NCBI GenBank assembly: GCA_963771905.1
Contig: CAVYVI010000003.1
Location: 62,001-126,000 of the forward strand
Direction: 5' to 3'
Length of the DNA stretch: 64,000 nt
Source of the DNA: Palsa-147 sp963771905
Lineage (GTDB): Bacteria; Acidobacteriota; Terriglobia; Acidiferrales; UBA7541
Shown one piece after another: positions 60,371-64,000 of the stretch. The position numbers were made by a program, and so were the translations under genes. The notes under the pieces are model-generated. The model had not been told where the DNA came from and searched no databases. It saw only the letters and a list, made by a program, of their open reading frames with translations. Each line of letters starts with the position of its first letter. Within the stretch, counting starts at the first letter, position 1.

Positions 60371-61558
60371 TCACCTGTTGTTGAGACAAGCAAATCCGAC
60401 ACAAGGCTGAGACTTGGGGGGCGGCGAACTGCAACTCGGGCAATTTGGACTATTCGGTCCCGGATCTGGACCCAACTTACCATGCCAATAAATTCCCGTC
60501 ACTAGGAGATCGGGAACGACGCCAGACCCTGGCATCTCACCAACGAAAATCTGGTCGCATACCTTGAAACAGTTGGAGCGCCCGTCTGGGCTGCACGGTT
60601 GCGTGCTCCGGCAGTTGAAGTAGCAGATATCGTGGTGCATGCAGACGGTGTCGTACCGATCTATCGGGGGCTTGTAGATGCCGGCATGTCCTGGATCGTA
60701 TTGCTCAACCAACCCGCCAGTCCAGTCAGGCCCGCACCAATTGCCATAAATTCGCAACCGCCCTGTTGGGTCCGTGTAAAGAGCCGGGTTGTTGCCGACG
60801 TAATCGTAAAAATTCCCATCGCCTGAACCGAACCGAATCGGGTCCTCAGAGATAAATCTTCCCGTTGTTGGGTCAAGGTAGCGCGCCCTGTTGAAGTAGA
60901 GATTGGTCTCGGTGTCGAACTCGCGAGCCGTGTAGCGGAAGAAGTTCGTCAGCGAGCCACTCGAATTGGTCGTGTTTCCGAACGAGTCGTAGGTGTAAGT
61001 CTGAGCGAGTGTGCCTGTTGAGCTGCTAAGGGAAGTGACCGATCCGATGCCGTCCTGCTCGTAGTAATCGGTTGTGGTGCCGCGCAGCATGGCCAGCGGT
61101 TCGTCGATATCCCGATCTTGCGTGTAGCGGGCTACAACTCCACCCGTGGAATTCAACGTTTCAACTAGGTTCCGGCCGTCGTAAACGAAGATGCTGGTAT
61201 CAGTCGGCGACTGCTTATAGATTCGCCTGCCGGTCGGATCGTACTTGAAGGTCACCGTCCCGCCGGAATTGGGCAGAGTCACACTGGTCAGGCGATTCTC
61301 GTAATCCCAGGCGTAGCTCGTCGTATTCGACGAGGCCGTCTTGCTTGTCGTGTTGCCGTTCGTGTCGTACGTATAGCTTGCGTTTGAATCCGACGTCAGC
61401 TCGTTCGAGGAATTGTTCGTGTACGACGACACCCCGAGCGACGACAGCCGATTGCCCACCGTGTCGTAGCTGTAGCTCTCCGTCGTGTTCGATCCCTGCG
61501 TCACGCCCGTCAGCTCGTAGATCGCGTCATAGCTGTAGTTCGACGTCACTCCCGCCAA
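60371..61558 (-). CDS. RHS-repeat protein tip with C-terminal phospholipase A2-like toxin domain (5' truncated)
   Basis: About 395 residues from a TTG; RHS-like sequence continues in frame to about 61610 (SQTVDSAGNRTTKADQLAG), so the real 5' part is missing. YD repeats (YSYDTVGNRL, YTYDTNGNTT, FKYDPTGRRI) lead to the RHS core RYLDPTTGRFISEDP (226-240) and NPALYTDPTG, after which toxin sequence begins. Residues 274-340 hold WCGPDWTGG and DTVCMHHDICYFNC (C-x2-HD-x-C, His309-Asp310), the phospholipase A2 catalytic pattern, with many Cys. It lacks the N-terminal secretion and shell regions, so it resembles an orphan toxin cassette. A small membrane protein gene follows after 4 nt. Confidence 0.75.
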   Translation of the reverse strand: MAGVTSNYSYDAIYELTGVTQGSNTTESYSYDTVGNRLSSLGVSSYTNNSSNELTSDSNASYTYDTNGNTTSKTASSNTTSYAWDYENRLTSVTLPNSGGTVTFKYDPTGRRIYKQSPTDTSIFVYDGRNLVETLNSTGGVVARYTQDRDIDEPLAMLRGTTTDYYEQDGIGSVTSLSSSTGTLAQTYTYDSFGNTTNSSGSLTNFFRYTAREFDTETNLYFNRARYLDPTTGRFISEDPIRFGSGDGNFYDYVGNNPALYTDPTGRLRIYGNWCGPDWTGGLVEQYDPGHAGIYKPPIDRYDTVCMHHDICYFNCRSTQPCSPDGRSNCFKVCDQIFVGEMPGSGVVPDLLVTGIYWHGKLGPDPGPNSPNCPSCSSPPPKSQPCVGFACLNNR

Positions 61559-61777
61559 CTGGTCCGCTTTCGTCGTCCGATTTCCAGCAGAATCGACTGT
61601 CTGGGAAATCCGAGGATCTAATTTTCGACATGCCGTGGCTCAGGGACCGATGTTCAAAGCGAAACCAAGACTCAGGTGTAACACGGAGAAGTAGTCCGCC
61701 CGGAAACTCTCTCCTCGGTATACGTCCGGGCCGCCCGCCTTTGCTCGGCCATCGTTTGTGGCGAATCGCAGACCTGC

Positions 61778-62029
61778 TCACTGTGAGAGTTCATATACCT
61801 TGTACATGAAGACCCCGATAAAACCAACACCGATGAGATAATAAGTTGCGACTAGCCACCAAAACTGGTTCGGTTCTTCGGCGCGGTAGACGAAACCACC
61901 AAAGCGTCCCCACGATTTTCCAGTGCACGTCGAAACCACCGCACCGGAAAATGAGATGGCCCCAAGTATCAAGTAAAGGTACGGCGGCCTTAGAAGTGAG
62001 GGCAAATCAGGCATCAATAACGTCCCCAT
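61778..62029 (-). CDS. Small two-helix membrane protein, unknown function
   Basis: 83 residues (or 78 from Met6): helix YLYLILGAISFSGAVVSTCTG, a short loop with SWGRFGGFVYRAEEPNQF, and a second helix WWLVATYYLIGVGFIGVFMYKVY. The loop pattern (RFGGxVYRAxEPxxFWW) looks conserved in small membrane proteins of soil bacteria, but no function is known. It starts near a remnant nuclease gene. Confidence 0.6.
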   Translation of the reverse strand: MGTLLMPDLPSLLRPPYLYLILGAISFSGAVVSTCTGKSWGRFGGFVYRAEEPNQFWWLVATYYLIGVGFIGVFMYKVYELSQ

Positions 62030-62063
62030 TCCTTCCTGCTTGCGTTGAAAGAATTCCCAGTTG

Positions 62064-62228
62064 TCAATGCGTTACCCAACGCGCACAAAGCTTGCCTTTC
62101 CAATCGCATACTTTGATTCCGATCTGATGGACAAATCTTCGGGAGCCAAGAGGCACACCGCCGTTTTCCCTGGTCGTCCGGCGGATTTCCTCAAGGACCG
62201 ATTGTTTCTTGATCTCGGCCCGTGACAT
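62064..62228 (-). pseudogene. N-terminal remnant of a restriction-type nuclease-associated protein
   Basis: MSRAEIKKQSVLEEIRRTT...ENGGVPLGSRRFVHQIGIKVCDWKGKLCARWV resembles the N-terminal helical domain (ENGGVPLGxxRF...GIxxxDW...ARWGDAL) found before GIY-YIG or HNH domains. The frame breaks right after ARW; adding one base would give ARWGNAL, so a frameshift and decay are likely. Confidence 0.5.
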
Positions 62229-62344
62229 GTTCCGCGATTCTAACACCACTGCGAAACGGACAAGAATAGCTCAACGAGGAATCTGATTAGCTGGAACGGT
62301 ACTAACAAGCTGTGTCAAGATGGCGCACAAAGGAGAATCGCCCT

Positions 62345-62923
62345 ATGTTTTGCTCATCTTGTGGAACGGAGCAACCGGACGATTCAAAGTTCTGCCGAAA
62401 GTGTGGCCGTGATCTTTCTGGGACCGCGCCACGCAGATCGAACGGTCGGATCGGTTGGATCATTGCGGTAGTCGCTGTGATTGCTCTTTTTCTGTTCATT
62501 GCACACATCACGCGAGATTCGCACACTATCGGGACCGCGAGTCCGCTCCAGCAGTTGGTGGAACAGTCGCGTGCCATTCAAATGGTCAATACCGCATTCA
62601 CTGTCAAGAATATGGGTTACGTCTACTACGCAGTTGTCGTACCGCCCGGCGCCACAAACGTATCCGTCACGGGGCATTTCAGCGCGAGCGGTGGAACGGG
62701 AAACGACGTCGAAGTCTATATTCTCAACACGGATCAATTTGCAAATTTTCAAAGCAGGCACGAGACGACCACGTTCTACAACAGCGGTCGCGTAACGCAG
62801 AACTCTATCAGGGCGATACTTCCACCAGGAGGCGCGACTTACTACCTAGTGTTCAACAACAATTTCTCTTTCCTGTCGGCGAAGGCCGTCCAAGCAAATG
62901 TCACATTGACCTACGCGCCATGA
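62345..62923 (+). CDS. Zinc-ribbon membrane-anchored protein
   Basis: 192 residues. The N-terminal zinc ribbon FCSSCGTEQPDDSKFCRKCG has four Cys (C-x2-C ... C-x2-C); a single transmembrane helix IGWIIAVVAVIALFLFIAHI follows (about 36-55), then an extracytoplasmic beta-rich domain of about 120 residues (VVVPPGATNVSVTGHFSASGGTGNDVEVYILN, ending GGATYYLVFNNNFS...VTLTYAP). AAAGGAG lies 9-10 nt before ATG 62345. The outer domain looks like a small beta-sandwich; function is unknown. Confidence 0.7.
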   Translation: MFCSSCGTEQPDDSKFCRKCGRDLSGTAPRRSNGRIGWIIAVVAVIALFLFIAHITRDSHTIGTASPLQQLVEQSRAIQMVNTAFTVKNMGYVYYAVVVPPGATNVSVTGHFSASGGTGNDVEVYILNTDQFANFQSRHETTTFYNSGRVTQNSIRAILPPGGATYYLVFNNNFSFLSAKAVQANVTLTYAP

Positions 62924-62967
62924 GCTTACAATCCCTGAATTCGTAAGTTCAGTACAGACGTGACAAG

Positions 62968-63171
62968 ATGATTCAGTTGCCTAATCGAAAAAAACCGCTG
63001 TTCAACAAAGACCGCCGACGGAAGCACCATCATTGGAAGGTAACGCTGTTCTATAAGGATGGAGAGAAATATGCTCGCGTCTATATCGATCAAAAAAAGG
63101 CGCGGCGTTTCGCAGAGCGGCAGAAAAAGTCTCCAGCGGTCGAGAGGACCCGCATTCACAAAATCAGCTAA
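62968..63171 (+). CDS. Small basic hypothetical protein
   Basis: 67 residues, strongly basic: NRKKPLFNKDRRRKHHHWKVTLFYKDGEKYARVYIDQKKARRFAERQKKSP. The central WKVTLFYKDGEKYARVYID forms a beta hairpin followed by a helix, a layout seen in small nucleic-acid-binding proteins. The ribosome-binding site is weak. No neighbour indicates a role. Confidence 0.5.
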   Translation: MIQLPNRKKPLFNKDRRRKHHHWKVTLFYKDGEKYARVYIDQKKARRFAERQKKSPAVERTRIHKIS

Positions 63172-63219
63172 TCGAGCGACTCAATCACGCTCACCTGAAG
63201 GCAGATGCTTGAGCACCGC

Positions 63220-64000
63220 CTACAACAATTTCTTCGCCGTCCGGAAAGTTGCCGACTCCGACATCCACATCCTGCGGCAAGCAAAGGCCGAGTGCTCGAA
63301 GCTGAGGTGAGGACGTTGCCAACTCCTCTTTGCCGACAAGACGTTCCTCCCTCGCGTTCCACGCACTCGGGCCACGACATTGGAGAAACCGGATAAGGCC
63401 TGGAGCCGCACACCGTCACTCAGCCACGGATCATCGCGGCGAATCCTAAATCGTCGGCGACAGTCAATCTTGGAAAAAACGAATAGATCAAGAATCGTGC
63501 GATTCTCCTCATCGAGCCTCGCGAGAAGCGTCACGAGTTTGCGCTCGCGCGGATTTGGATCCACGTGCCACCGAAGCGCGCCCTTCCAAACCCGAATAGA
63601 CCGTGCGATGAGCACCGCGACGATCACGCCAGTTCTAAGACGCAGTCGGGGTCGCCATCTCCCGCCGCGCCGGATAATCGAGACATCGTTCGGAAACAGA
63701 GAAACGATTTGAGTGAGCAGCTCATCGCGCAGTGCTCGCGTGCGCCGTCGCAGATCGATTGACCCGAAATCGCCTGGACGTCCGTAGCCGATCAGCTCAT
63801 ACGCGCGTCGCAGGCTCCCAAATCTGTGTCGATAAGTCGAAGGAGACGGTAGGTCAAGCGCATTCTTTATCAGGGCAAGCGACAGCCTACCCTTAGATGC
63901 CAGCAGCGCCCTGAGACTTTCCAGCAACTCCTCGTTCGATTTGTTGAATGTGCGGCAGTTGAGAATTCGTTGCGCCTCGTCGAAGGTCGCGCCGTCAACA
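63220..64000 (-). CDS. C-terminal part of a large serine recombinase (5' end outside window)
   Basis: The minus-strand frame is open to the window end, so about 260 C-terminal residues are seen. TFDEAQRILNCRTFNKSNEELLESLRALLASKGRLSLALIKNALDLPSPSTYRHRFGSLRRAYELIGYG is the typical end of the recombinase domain and the linker of the large serine recombinase family, followed by a long basic C-terminal domain (RLDEENRTILDLFVF). The catalytic serine domain lies beyond the window. Such enzymes move integrative elements, so an element boundary probably lies nearby. Confidence 0.8.
   Translation of the reverse strand, partial: VDGATFDEAQRILNCRTFNKSNEELLESLRALLASKGRLSLALIKNALDLPSPSTYRHRFGSLRRAYELIGYGRPGDFGSIDLRRRTRALRDELLTQIVSLFPNDVSIIRRGGRWRPRLRLRTGVIVAVLIARSIRVWKGALRWHVDPNPRERKLVTLLARLDEENRTILDLFVFSKIDCRRRFRIRRDDPWLSDGVRLQALSGFSNVVARVRGTRGRNVLSAKRSWQRPHLSFEHSAFACRRMWMSESATFRTAKKLL

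Noticed and set aside
61527..61781. 84-codon minus-strand frame at the RHS junction
   Set aside because: Mixed composition over a rearrangement junction and overlap with the RHS frame; no support as a gene.
1..64000. CRISPR arrays, rRNA or tRNA genes
   Set aside because: I looked for regularly spaced repeats, GGTTCGAATCC-type T-arms and rRNA core sequences on both strands and found none.

Overview
The window reads like a chromosome segment of an Acidobacteriota bacterium (Terriglobia-like; an inference from gene content, not a database match). The pointers are three very large Oar-type TonB-dependent receptors with an N-terminal carboxypeptidase-regulatory-like domain, an ECF sigma factor next to a Ser/Thr kinase fused to a beta-propeller, a DUF6599 protein, a HAF-repeat lipoprotein, and GC-rich codon use.

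Layout. (1) 1-12.9 kb is mostly housekeeping: the C-terminus of a possible ion channel, a hotdog thioesterase, ilvE, an aquaporin, pilT, recX, alaS (split by a one-base frameshift), a secreted lytic transglycosylase overlapping an N-acetylmuramoyl-L-alanine amidase, and a DUF6599 protein. A promoter and terminator bracket a candidate small RNA at about 12.97-13.06 kb. (2) 13.2-32.2 kb is one lipid-catabolism region: a TetR regulator with a zinc alcohol dehydrogenase, then a long plus-strand operon (TonB receptor, SDR, acyl-CoA synthetase, a paired acyl-CoA dehydrogenase, FadB-type bifunctional enzyme, histidine phosphatase, APH-type kinase). It converges with a minus-strand operon (enoyl-CoA hydratase, ACAD10/11-type acyl-CoA dehydrogenase, class II aldolase-like protein, MaoC hydratase), and an alpha/beta hydrolase is divergent from that operon. 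The same bipartite motif, GTTAGTC-N18-CTCTC, with identical spacing, lies at the tetR promoter, in the TonB-operon leader and in the divergent promoter at 31.35 kb. This ties the region into one putative regulon. The separate APH kinase and ACAD10/11-type dehydrogenase resemble the two halves of the fused eukaryotic enzymes that phosphorylate and eliminate 4-hydroxyacyl-CoAs.

(3) 32.4-49.1 kb holds a DUF2127 membrane protein, a short match to the 3' end of RNase P RNA, a TonB receptor flanked by 75-nt imperfect direct repeats, an EVE-HNH endonuclease, a HAF-repeat lipoprotein, an ECF sigma/kinase pair and a third TonB receptor. (4) 49.7-64 kb is an accessory, scrambled region: small membrane or secreted proteins, a GIY-YIG nuclease and kinase between 17-nt direct repeats, a truncated HerA-like ATPase, two IS3-family elements, a truncated CBS-domain gene, an IS21-family istAB whose istB is cut by the second IS3, IPT/TIG and RHS fragments including an RHS-phospholipase-A2-like toxin tip with a membrane protein next to it (candidate immunity gene), nuclease remnants, and the C-terminal part of a large serine recombinase running off the window end.

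All calls come from reading sequence and translations by eye. Family names rest on recognised motifs, and no searches were run.
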